NCBI GenBank assembly: GCA_023386395.1
Contig: JAEWJV010000291.1
Coordinates: 1 to 14,375 of the forward strand
Length of the DNA stretch: 14,375 bases
Direction: 5' to 3'
Source: Bacteroidota bacterium
GTDB lineage: Bacteria; Bacteroidota; Bacteroidia; Chitinophagales; Chitinophagaceae
This document shows positions 1 through 7,461 of the stretch, piece after piece (within the stretch, counting starts at the first letter, position 1; each line of letters opens with the position of its first letter). The notes beneath the pieces are model-generated. The model was not told where the DNA came from and searched no databases. It was given only the letters and a program-made list of their open reading frames with translations. A program made the position numbers and the translations under genes.

Positions 1-640
1 AAAACTTATCCCTTGTTAAAAAATAATCAGCTTTGTTCATATATTGTATAAAGCTGTATATCATGCCGTCAGGGCGTTGCGATTGCCGCATAATATCAAC
101 CAGCTCATTCGCATTGGGCATAAAGTATTTCATGCCTTTCATGGTATGATAGTTATCTAAAACCCATTGAACAAAAACATGGTAAGTATGGCCGTTCCAG
201 GTAACAGGATAAACGCCATCATGGTTGTCAACAAACATACCGTGGTGAAAAAGATCAAACATATTTTTATAATAGCCGCCATCATCAATATTGGTTGCGG
301 CATCTACATAAAACGATAACGAGTCTGCCGGCCTGTTCTTACTGTCATAAATAATAACCGATTGCCTGCCGAGTGCGCCTCCGGCTATAAAAGTATTGGC
401 TTCTTTAACGGGAGCGGAGAAATATTTTTTATGGTTTCCGTCAAATACTGAAAACACAAAACCCTTTGCATGAAGGAGGACTAATGGCTGCAATGGCTGC
501 ACTGAAATGGTATCATGATAAGCACCTAAGGATAGATTGTTGTAAACAGATAAAACAGGCCCTTCTTTTATTGGCTGGGCATTCGAAACACCTGCAAACA
601 AAACATGAAAACAACATAGTAATAAAAGTTTCCTGATCAT
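1..640 (-). CDS. Secreted probable glycoside hydrolase (six-hairpin-like), N-terminal part only
   Basis: The reading frame opens with ATG at 640 and runs off the left edge, giving 213 visible residues. Residues 1-21 form a signal peptide (MIRK, then a leucine-rich core, ending SNA|Q), so the product is exported to the periplasm or beyond. Residues about 25-115 look like a beta-rich N-terminal domain. From about 120 the sequence is rich in aromatic residues and His/Asp (YYKNMFDLFHHGMF, TWNGHTYHVF), followed by a helix with the segment RQSQRPDGMIYSF at 185-197. That pattern recalls the (alpha/alpha)6 barrel of six-hairpin glycosidases, but the catalytic region lies outside the window, so family and substrate are open. 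It follows the SusD gene on the same strand after 103 bp with no convincing terminator between, so it is probably the downstream enzyme of that SusC/SusD operon. The signal peptide and frame are certain; the enzyme class is inference. Confidence 0.6.
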   Translation of the reverse strand, partial: MIRKLLLLCCFHVLFAGVSNAQPIKEGPVLSVYNNLSLGAYHDTISVQPLQPLVLLHAKGFVFSVFDGNHKKYFSAPVKEANTFIAGGALGRQSVIIYDSKNRPADSLSFYVDAATNIDDGGYYKNMFDLFHHGMFVDNHDGVYPVTWNGHTYHVFVQWVLDNYHTMKGMKYFMPNANELVDIMRQSQRPDGMIYSFIQYMNKADYFLTRDKF

Positions 641-743
641 CAGATTAATTTTTTTTATACAAGTAAAGCGTACACATACAACTGAAGCCCCCCAATAAAT
701 TGAGGAGCCCCGGTATTCTTATGAAACCTGCAGTATGACCAAA

Positions 744-2267
744 TTAATAACCAGTGTTCTGTTGAATGTTCGGGTTCTTATCAATTTCAGTTGATGGAAC
801 CGGGAAATTTAAATAATGATCATCCCACGTAAGCGATGGCCAGTTTGAATCAAAGAAATCTTTACTTAAAGTTATAACACTACCAAGTGCCCAGCGTTTT
901 ACATCAAACCAGCGTTGGCCTTCTGCGCCAAGCTCTCTTAATCTTTCATCCATTATCCATTGCATGATGGTGGCTTTATTTGTTTCTGATGTGCTGAAGT
1001 TTGCCGGTTCTGTTCCACCGGCAGCCATATTTCTTGCACGTGTTCTTACTTCATTAATTAAGTTAATAGCTTCTGAAGTGCTGCCTCCCGATTGCAACGT
1101 TGCTTCAGCTTTTAATAACAACACATCAGCATAACGCAATATGCGCACATTGTTTAAGGAGTTTACCACACCTTCCATTGCATCGCCGTTTAAAACATAT
1201 TTAGTTATGTTATTATTGCTTGTATTGATGGTTAAAGGCAAACGCGGATCATCTGCATTAAAAGCATTCTTAAACTTGTCTGTTGCCACGTATAAATTGC
1301 CGCCCATGTAAGTGCCGGCGCCGTTATAAAAACATTGCCAGTAAGCACTGGATACCCCAATATTCACAACATCATTCGCCAGCCATGAGTTTGTACTTCC
1401 CGGCCCCGCAATTGGCGGCCCTGCCTGGAATTCAAAAAGCGATTCGCTGTTGTTTTCCTGATTTACATCAAAATTATCTTTAAAATTTTGCGTAAGCGAT
1501 GCACCGCTTATTTTATTAAAAGCCTGTATAGCTGCCTGGTAATCCTCGTTGCTTTTATTTACGGTTGCGCGAAACACAAGCGCTTTGCCCAACATGCCAT
1601 AAGCGCCATTTGCTGTAGCCCTTCCAATGTCATCGCTTCCCCATGATGCAGGCAGTAAAGCGGCTGCCAGCGAAAAATCGCTGATAGCCTGGTCAAGCAA
1701 CTGTGTGCCTGAAGAATTTGGTGGATTTAACTGTTCGAGTGAAGTAAAATCAGCAGTGTCCAACGGCGCAGTACCAAACATATTCCAGAGCATATAATGT
1801 GCATAACCACGCAGAAAAAGTACTTCGCCTTTATTATAATTTTTAAGATCCGGCGTTGTATATACACCATTCTCCGTTTCTATTTTGTTCAATACTTTAT
1901 TAGCCCTGTTTAATAAAATATAACTGCTTCCCCATATCTGTTGAATTTTCCCCTCTGTAGAATTTAAATTGTTACCGAAGATTTCATACACTTCTTCAGT
2001 CTGGCTCGTTAAATCATCACCAGGAAGGAAGAATGTTTCCAGTTCTGCACTGCCGGAGCCGCCAGCAGAATTGCTTGAAGAAAAATAATCACTTAATACT
2101 GCATACACGCCAAGAATGGCACTTCTGAATTCTATCTCTGAACTGAAGTAAGAAGCTTCTGTTGGCGTTGGCGGCGGCACATTCAATTTATCTTTATTAC
2201 AAGCGACATAAAAAACAAGGCTTGTTACAAAAATGATTGATAATAATATTTTCACTATAAATTTCAT
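744..2267 (-). CDS. SusD/RagB family outer-membrane nutrient-binding lipoprotein (pair 1)
   Basis: A 507-residue protein of normal SusD length. The N-terminus MKFIVKILLSIIFVTSLVF is a lipoprotein signal ending in YVAC, so Cys23 should be lipidated and the protein anchored on the cell surface. It then shows SusD hallmarks: NVPPPTPTEASYFSS after the anchor, a helical TPR-like region (QIWGSSYILLNRANKVL at about 110-126, then RGYAHYMLWNMFG), and a C-terminal half with YADVLLLKAEA, INLINEVRTRAR, DERLRELGAEGQRWFDVKRW and the family ending FPVPSTEIDKNPNIQQNTGY. The family binds glycans or other oligomers and closes as a lid over the SusC channel. It starts 18 bp after the SusC stop, in the usual susC-susD order, so they are cotranscribed. 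The substrate cannot be told from sequence. No frameshift or truncation is seen. Confidence 0.96.
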   Translation of the reverse strand: MKFIVKILLSIIFVTSLVFYVACNKDKLNVPPPTPTEASYFSSEIEFRSAILGVYAVLSDYFSSSNSAGGSGSAELETFFLPGDDLTSQTEEVYEIFGNNLNSTEGKIQQIWGSSYILLNRANKVLNKIETENGVYTTPDLKNYNKGEVLFLRGYAHYMLWNMFGTAPLDTADFTSLEQLNPPNSSGTQLLDQAISDFSLAAALLPASWGSDDIGRATANGAYGMLGKALVFRATVNKSNEDYQAAIQAFNKISGASLTQNFKDNFDVNQENNSESLFEFQAGPPIAGPGSTNSWLANDVVNIGVSSAYWQCFYNGAGTYMGGNLYVATDKFKNAFNADDPRLPLTINTSNNNITKYVLNGDAMEGVVNSLNNVRILRYADVLLLKAEATLQSGGSTSEAINLINEVRTRARNMAAGGTEPANFSTSETNKATIMQWIMDERLRELGAEGQRWFDVKRWALGSVITLSKDFFDSNWPSLTWDDHYLNFPVPSTEIDKNPNIQQNTGY

Positions 2268-2285
2268 GACGATAAGTTTAATTTT

Positions 2286-5200
2286 TTAAAAAGATGCATT
2301 TAGCCCGATCAGGAATTGTCTTGTTGAAGGATATGCATCATTTTCAGGATCTACCCCTGAATACTTGGAAATGGTAAACAAATTAATGCCACTGAAATAA
2401 AGGCGGAAACTTTGCAATGCATGGGTTTTATCAAGCCATCTTTTTGGAATAGTGTATCCAACCTGAAGATTTTGCAAACGCAGGTAATCTGCATCTTCAA
2501 TAAAACGATCTGAAAACCGGTTGTTACTATTCGGATCGCCATATACGGCACGCGGCATTGTAGTGGAATGATTGGCTTCCGTCCATGCATTTAATACAGA
2601 AGCGAGCTGGTTTCTTCCATTGGTATTCATGCTTTCGCCCGCTGCGCGTATGGCATTGAATTTCTGCACATCGCCAACACCATAAAAGAAAGCAGAAACA
2701 TCAAAACCTTTATAGTTTGCAGAAAGTGTGAAGCCATAGGTGTACCCGGGAATTGTTTTACCAAGATAGGTTTGATCATTTGCGTCAACTACGCTGTCTT
2801 TAACTATGTTATGTGCTGTGCTGCCGGGTGTTGGTTGCCCATACAAATCCCGGAAATAAATATCGCCGGGTTTTTGCTCATTAGATAAATTGTCCCCGTG
2901 CGCTGCATTCCAGTCATCAATATCTTTTTGGCTTTGAAAAATACCGCCAACTTTATATCCATACAAATAACCGATGGGCAAGCCTTCTTCCAAACTGTAT
3001 GTATTCCCCCTTAACGCAGTATGGTTATTTAAAGCCGTTATTTCATTGTGAATAGTGCTTATGTTGCCTGAGACAGCAAAATTCACTTCTCCAAAACTGT
3101 GATTATAACCAGCCTGCAACTCTATGCCGCTGTTAAGTACGTCGGCAATATTAATATCAGAAGGCAATTGAACGCCCGAACTTGGCGTTAGGTTTACGCT
3201 TTGTATAATGCCTTTTGTTATGTTATGATAATAATCAAATGTAAGTGTGATGGAATTGTTTAACAACAAGGCATCAAAGCCAATATTGGTTGATCTTTTT
3301 TTCTCCCATGTTATATCAGGGTTTGCTGCTACTTTAAATGCAACACCTACATTATTTACATTAGGATTGCCTAAATTATAAGATGGCGGATTTACATCAG
3401 CAACAGATAAATATTTCCATCCCGGTGTGGTTTGTTCATTTCCCAATACACCATAACCGCCACGTATTTTAAGATCGTTTATAAAAGTTATATCCTTCAT
3501 GAAATTTTCCTGTGAAATGCGCCAGGCTGCAGAGCCTGCAGGAAATGTGCCCCACTGGTGGCCTTCTGCAAAGCGGGATGAGCCATCTCTTCTTGCCAAA
3601 ATGTCCAGGTAATATTTGCTTTTATAATTGTAGCTTATTCTTCCAAGATACCCTATCAAAACATAATGGCCATGCAATTCCTTATAACCGCTTTCATTAC
3701 CGGTTGCATTAAAATAACGCAGGTCAGGGTTATCTGAAGTAATGAAAGAAGTAACGCCGTTGGTTTTCCATTTCCATTCCTCCTGGGAAGCGTCCAATGT
3801 TATATCAATATTATGATCGCCAAAGCTGTGCGCATAATCTATGTTCAAAGCAGTATTAAGGCTTGAGGTGATGCTGTTGTCAATATTCACCTTATTATAC
3901 CGCTGTCCGCTTACAGGATTTTTTACACCGGCATAAGGGTTGCCGGGCGTTTCGCCAAACTGCCAGTTATCAAAAGAAATAAAACCATTAGTGGTTAAGG
4001 TTAATTGCTGGCCCGAAACAGTGCCGCGTATTTTTAAACCTGCAACCGGCTGTAGTTGCACATAACCGCTTCCAAATATAGTTTGGTGTGTTGTGGGGCT
4101 GCTGTTGGTTGCCAGTAAACCAAGATAATTAGATACGGGCACAAACTGGTCAAGGCCGGATTGCCACACAGGGCTTACGTCAAACGTTGTTGGTGTTGCC
4201 GGTTGGTTCAATTTCCATAAAGCGGCATAACCGTAAGGGTTTGAAGGATCATAGATTGCCTGCCACGGAGCAGCTTTATATATTGAAAGATCACTGGTGG
4301 CGCCGCCAAAACTTGCATTTTTGGTTGTTTCCTGTATTAAGCGAAGGTTAAGGCCTGTTGTAATATACTTCCCTATGTTGCTGTTTACGTTCGTTGATAT
4401 ACTGTAACGTTCCTGGTTTACACCCTCAAACGGCCCGTCATTATTTGCATAACCTGCTGAAAAATTATAGTTGGTATTGTCGGTTGCACCGCTTACACGC
4501 ACGTTATAATTCTGAATCTTTGCCTGGTGGTTCATAATTGCATCCTGCCAGTCATAAGTGGGGCTGTTGCCTAAATAGCGTGGGCTTGAGGGGTCCCATA
4601 CAGGGCCAAACTTCGGAGCTTCACCAATAGGAAGCGTGCCGCCATCCGGGTCAGGGTCAGGATGCGCATTGTAGGCATCTGTAATAAATTTTACATATTG
4701 AGATGTATTTAAGAAATTATAAGTTTCAGGTATTTTAGTGCTGCCGTAAATACCATCTACGTCAACCCTTACCCTGCCTTTTTTGCCTGATTTAGTGGTG
4801 ATGAGAATTACGCCGTTAGCACCCCTCACCCCATATACAGCAGTTGCAGATGCATCTTTCAAAACCGTCATGCTTTCTATATCATTCGGGTTAATGATGG
4901 TAAACAGGTTAATAGGTGTTCTACGGGTAGGGTCATTGGTGGCATCAGGTGTTGCGCCCCTGCCGCCTTCTTCAATAGGAATACCATCAATTACATATAA
5001 AGGATCTGCATAATTGAATGAGCTTACGCCGCGGATGCGCACTGTTGGCCTTGCAGAAGGATCACCGCCTCCGGATATGACCGTAACACCCGGTGCCTGG
5101 CCCTGCAATGCAAGTTCAGGCGTCATCGCAGTGCTTTTCGTTATATCCTTTGCACTAACGATTGATAACGCACCTGTAAGGTCTTTCTTCTTCCTCGTGC

Positions 5201-5549
5201 CATAGCCAATAACCACCACTTCGTTCAACTCTGATGATGAAGGCGCCAATATAATGTTCAGGAAAAGATCGTTTCCGGTTTGCACATCAACCGTTTTGTA
5301 ATTAACCGAACTTACTGTAAGCACTGCACCTTTTGGTACAGCAATTTTAAAATTGCCGTTGATATCGGAAACAGTTCCTGTTTTACTGTCTCCTTTCAGT
5401 GTAATACTGGCCCCGCTAATTCCGGCATTGGTACTGGAATCTGAGACCTTCCCATTAATGGAAACGTTTTGGGCACCGGCGTTTTCACAGATACAAGCAA
5501 CTACAAAAGCACACACCATGCCCAGTAGTTTCATTTTTTGTCTAAACAT
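2286..5549 (-). CDS. SusC/RagA family TonB-linked outer-membrane transporter (pair 1)
   Basis: The frame also contains a TTG two codons upstream (5555), but the ATG at 5549 is the more likely start and gives 1087 residues, typical for the family. A signal peptide ends near AGA|Q (residues 24-27). Residues about 29-110 are a carboxypeptidase-like regulatory domain (VSINGKVSDSS, SDINGNFKIAVPKGAVLTV). The linker ELNEVVVIGYGTRKKKDLTG follows, then the TonB plug with LQGQAPGVTVISGGGDPSA, VRIRG, PLYVIDGIPI and VLKDASATAVYGVRGANGVI, then the long beta-barrel ending GVDPENDAYPSTRQFLIGLNASF with a terminal Phe. No N-terminal STN (secretin/TonB) signalling domain is present, so control through a FecR-type anti-sigma factor is not indicated. 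It drives TonB-dependent import of the oligomer captured by the SusD protein 18 bp downstream. It is divergent from arsR, with a 336-bp spacer holding its promoter region. Confidence 0.97.
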   Translation of the reverse strand: MFRQKMKLLGMVCAFVVACICENAGAQNVSINGKVSDSSTNAGISGASITLKGDSKTGTVSDINGNFKIAVPKGAVLTVSSVNYKTVDVQTGNDLFLNIILAPSSSELNEVVVIGYGTRKKKDLTGALSIVSAKDITKSTAMTPELALQGQAPGVTVISGGGDPSARPTVRIRGVSSFNYADPLYVIDGIPIEEGGRGATPDATNDPTRRTPINLFTIINPNDIESMTVLKDASATAVYGVRGANGVILITTKSGKKGRVRVDVDGIYGSTKIPETYNFLNTSQYVKFITDAYNAHPDPDPDGGTLPIGEAPKFGPVWDPSSPRYLGNSPTYDWQDAIMNHQAKIQNYNVRVSGATDNTNYNFSAGYANNDGPFEGVNQERYSISTNVNSNIGKYITTGLNLRLIQETTKNASFGGATSDLSIYKAAPWQAIYDPSNPYGYAALWKLNQPATPTTFDVSPVWQSGLDQFVPVSNYLGLLATNSSPTTHQTIFGSGYVQLQPVAGLKIRGTVSGQQLTLTTNGFISFDNWQFGETPGNPYAGVKNPVSGQRYNKVNIDNSITSSLNTALNIDYAHSFGDHNIDITLDASQEEWKWKTNGVTSFITSDNPDLRYFNATGNESGYKELHGHYVLIGYLGRISYNYKSKYYLDILARRDGSSRFAEGHQWGTFPAGSAAWRISQENFMKDITFINDLKIRGGYGVLGNEQTTPGWKYLSVADVNPPSYNLGNPNVNNVGVAFKVAANPDITWEKKRSTNIGFDALLLNNSITLTFDYYHNITKGIIQSVNLTPSSGVQLPSDINIADVLNSGIELQAGYNHSFGEVNFAVSGNISTIHNEITALNNHTALRGNTYSLEEGLPIGYLYGYKVGGIFQSQKDIDDWNAAHGDNLSNEQKPGDIYFRDLYGQPTPGSTAHNIVKDSVVDANDQTYLGKTIPGYTYGFTLSANYKGFDVSAFFYGVGDVQKFNAIRAAGESMNTNGRNQLASVLNAWTEANHSTTMPRAVYGDPNSNNRFSDRFIEDADYLRLQNLQVGYTIPKRWLDKTHALQSFRLYFSGINLFTISKYSGVDPENDAYPSTRQFLIGLNASF

Positions 5550-5885
5550 AAGCAATCGATTTTAAAAGTTTATTGAAATGCAATGTCAAAAGAATCGGTC
5601 AGTTTACTGTACTCTACTGTGCTGCATCCATGAACATGATACAAGCTTATTATCTACCACATTTAGAGTTGATAGTCAACAAGACCAGAATACAATAAGT
5701 AAGCAGGCAGATAAGTCTCCAAACTTCTATTTAACCGGCAGCATGTTTCATGGGGGTTTAAGATTCAGAATTGAATAGCAGGCATTTTATTACACGTAAA
5801 ATACAATTGCCGCTGTGCACCGCCTGCTTATTTAATTAAATTTTTCAGCAATCATTTTATATCGTAATATTGCGATTAATATATT
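5550..5885. promoter_or_regulatory. Divergent intergenic region between the SusC gene and arsR
   Basis: The 336 bp contain no credible gene. They must hold the SusC operon promoter (leftward) and the arsR promoter (rightward). Visible elements are a 10-bp-spaced direct repeat of TACTGT (5605-5610 and 5615-5620), a 13-bp palindrome GTTGA-TAG-TCAAC (5668-5680), AAGCAGGC at 5701-5708 with AGCAGGC again at 5777-5783 and the inverted copy GCCTGCTT at 5822-5829, an inner inverted repeat ATTTTA/TAAAAT (5784-5789 and 5797-5802), and the ArsR-type palindrome at 5861-5876. No perfect Bacteroidota promoter (TTTG, then TAnnTTTG) was found by eye on either strand, so promoter positions are not assigned. 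Confidence 0.5.
5861..5876. promoter_or_regulatory. Probable ArsR operator O1, upstream of arsR
   Basis: ATCGTAATATTGCGAT is a 16-bp palindrome with one non-complementary pair (T5865 against G5872). The same palindrome occurs perfectly at 6577-6592 in front of arsM. ArsR/SmtB repressors bind AT-rich imperfect palindromes of this kind that overlap the promoter of their own operon. The site ends only 9 bp before the arsR ATG. It contains TAATATTG, one base from the Bacteroidota -7 element TAnnTTTG, so binding would probably occlude the promoter directly. Autorepression is inferred from position and repetition. Confidence 0.8.
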
Positions 5886-6221
5886 ATGGGCGCAGGTAAA
5901 CACGAAGAATTTTCAGTAAAACACAATCGCATCTCAAAATATGCAAAAGCATTGGCACATCCGGCAAGAGTTGCCATTTTACAGTTTCTTAGTAAAAAGA
6001 ACTCCTGCATGTGCGGGGATATTGTTGAAGAATTGCCATTATCACAAAGCACTGTTTCGCAGCATTTGAAAGAATTAAAGGAAGCAGGATTAATAAAAGG
6101 TGAAATAGAAGGCGTGAAAGTTTGTTATTGCATCAATGAAAAGGAATGGAAGGCAGCCCAATTGTGCTTCAACAGGTTATTTGATAATTATAAGGAAACC
6201 TCTGAAAATTGTTGTTTATGA
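5886..6221 (+). CDS. arsR: ArsR/SmtB family As(III)-responsive transcriptional repressor
   Basis: A 111-residue winged-helix protein, usual length for ArsR. Residues about 17-75 carry the fold: [17 protein letters not shown], then [20 protein letters not shown] (DNA-recognition helix), then [19 protein letters not shown] and the wing ending YCINEKEW. The Cys41-x-Cys43 pair lies at the start of the helix where classical ArsR has its ELCVCDL arsenite site, which supports trivalent arsenic (or antimony) as inducer. Further cysteines are C80, C82, C94 and the C-terminal pair C109-C110. The start is fixed because the next in-frame Met is residue 42. It is the first gene of the cassette and overlaps the next gene by 4 bp (ATGA), implying translational coupling. 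Operator O1 lies directly upstream and O2 before arsM, so it should control both units. Confidence 0.93.
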   Translation: MGAGKHEEFSVKHNRISKYAKALAHPARVAILQFLSKKNSCMCGDIVEELPLSQSTVSQHLKELKEAGLIKGEIEGVKVCYCINEKEWKAAQLCFNRLFDNYKETSENCCL

Positions 6222-6559
6222 AAAGCAATGAGCTGAATTCCATTACTTCTGAAGAGGCTGCTCCTCCACTAACCTGTACGTTAAGCTGTCGCGAGCTTAA
6301 AAAACGTAAGGCAACAATTTTTGCAGCACTAAATAAAAAAAGGGTTTCAAAAACCGAACTGGCAAACGGTTACTGTTTTGATTTTGTAATGAATGAAGAA
6401 ATAGAAAAGCAAATTGCTTTCTTTATTGAAGAAGAAAGTAAATGCTGCAGCTTTTTAGATTTTCATGTTATGAAAGACGTTGACAATAAAGTTTTAACGC
6501 TGAAAGTTGAGGGACCTGATAATGTTAAGTCTTTTGTTGATTTGAATATAAATATTTAA
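6218..6559 (+). CDS. Small cysteine-rich protein of unknown function in the arsenic cassette
   Basis: A 113-residue protein starting at the ATG overlapping the arsR stop (ATGA); a TTG at 6209 is in frame but less likely. There is no signal peptide or membrane segment, so it should be cytoplasmic. The first 18 residues look disordered. Then come [13 protein letters not shown] (C20 and C24), GYCFDFVM (C53), a helix [20 protein letters not shown] with the adjacent pair C76-C77, and a beta-strand LTLKVEGP before a short helix. The core (strand, helix ending in a Cys pair, strand, GP turn, helix) suggests a small alpha/beta fold. I recall similar small proteins with an E-x-x-CC-x-F motif in metal-resistance operons of other bacteria, but cannot name the family. 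Position between arsR and arsM and the five cysteines suggest binding or delivery of As(III); that is a hypothesis, not a demonstrated function. Confidence 0.85.
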   Translation: MKSNELNSITSEEAAPPLTCTLSCRELKKRKATIFAALNKKRVSKTELANGYCFDFVMNEEIEKQIAFFIEEESKCCSFLDFHVMKDVDNKVLTLKVEGPDNVKSFVDLNINI

Positions 6560-6576
6560 TTTTTTTTATTTATAAC

Positions 6577-6592
6577 ATCGTAATATTACGAT
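6577..6592. promoter_or_regulatory. Probable ArsR operator O2, upstream of arsM
   Basis: ATCGTAATATTACGAT is a perfect 16-bp palindrome in the 50-bp gap between the small cysteine protein and arsM, ending 17 bp before the arsM ATG. It matches O1 (5861-5876) at 15 of 16 positions. A second copy inside the cassette implies an internal, separately repressible promoter for arsM-arsC. It is preceded by a run of eight T (6560-6567) but by no hairpin, so an intrinsic terminator upstream is not supported. Confidence 0.85.
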
Positions 6593-6609
6593 AGATAAAA
6601 CATACAAAT

Positions 6610-7455
6610 ATGGAAACACAGCAACAACTAAAAGAATTGGTAAAGCAGAAATACAGTGAAATTGCTTTACAGGACAAAGAAACCAATCAGAGTTCATGTT
6701 GCGGTTCCGGCGGCTGCTCAACTGAAGTATATAATATCATGAGTGATGATTATAGCTCGCTGGAGGGTTATAATGCCGATGCGGATTTAGGCTTAGGTTG
6801 TGGTTTGCCAACACAATTTGCCAAAATAAAAAAAGGGGATATAGTAATTGATTTGGGAAGCGGTGCAGGCAATGATGCCTTTATTGCACGGCATGAAACG
6901 GGTGAAACCGGTAAAGTTATTGGTATAGATTTTACACCGGCTATGATTGAACGGGCGAGACAAAATGCGGAAGCAAGAGGCTTTAATAATGTTGAATTCA
7001 GGCATGGTGATATTGAGGATATACCTGCAGGCGGAAATATTGCGGATGTAATAGTGAGCAACTGTGTTCTAAATCTCGTTCCTAATAAGGATGGTGTAAT
7101 GAAAGAAATGTACAGGGTATTAAAAGCAGGCGGCCATTTTTCTATATCCGATATTGTTCTGGAAGGCGAATTACCAAAAGAAATTAAACAGGCGGCTGAA
7201 ATGTATGCCGGCTGCGTGGCAGGCGCTATTCAAAAGCAGGCATATCTGGAATTAATAAAGGCCAACGGTTTTGAAAATATTATTGTTCAAAAAAATAAGG
7301 CTATCATTATTCCGGATGATATTTTACAGCAATATTTATCAGCAGAACAGCTTACGGCATTTAAACAATCTGCTACCGGCATCACCAGCATTACAGTGTA
7401 TGCAGAGAAACCGCTGGAGCAAAAAAATTGTTGCACTACTGATTGTTGTAATTAA
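6610..7455 (+). CDS. arsM: Arsenite S-adenosylmethionine methyltransferase
   Basis: A 281-residue class I methyltransferase that methylates As(III) using S-adenosylmethionine, giving mono-, di- or trimethylated arsenicals in the cytoplasm. The SAM site is VIDLGSGAGNDAF (79-91) followed by GIDFTPAMIERARQNA (105-120) and GDIEDIP. The conserved arsenite-binding cysteines are visible: Cys64 (GLGCGLP), Cys152 (SNCVLNL) and Cys202 (AGCVAGA). An N-terminal SSCCGSGGC cluster (C30, C31, C36) matches the region of the fourth functional Cys in characterised ArsM enzymes. The C-terminus adds NCCTTDCCN (C274, C275, C279, C280), two vicinal pairs likely to bind further As(III). The ATG at 6610 lies 17 bp after operator O2. 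arsC follows 6 bp after the stop, so the two are cotranscribed. Confidence 0.96.
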   Translation: METQQQLKELVKQKYSEIALQDKETNQSSCCGSGGCSTEVYNIMSDDYSSLEGYNADADLGLGCGLPTQFAKIKKGDIVIDLGSGAGNDAFIARHETGETGKVIGIDFTPAMIERARQNAEARGFNNVEFRHGDIEDIPAGGNIADVIVSNCVLNLVPNKDGVMKEMYRVLKAGGHFSISDIVLEGELPKEIKQAAEMYAGCVAGAIQKQAYLELIKANGFENIIVQKNKAIIIPDDILQQYLSAEQLTAFKQSATGITSITVYAEKPLEQKNCCTTDCCN

Positions 7456-7461
7456 GTTCCA

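Noticed and set aside
690..705. Possible terminator hairpin between SusD pair 1 and the hydrolase
   Set aside because: Only about six pairs including a wobble, and no adjacent T run on the minus strand.
5578..5778. 66-codon open frame in the divergent intergenic region
   Set aside because: The translation has no domain, signal or coding character, and the region is better explained as regulatory DNA.
6560..6567. Run of eight T after the small cysteine gene as an intrinsic terminator
   Set aside because: No stable inverted repeat precedes it.
6768..7061. Minus-strand open frames within arsM
   Set aside because: They are antisense to the conserved methyltransferase fold and have no recognisable features.
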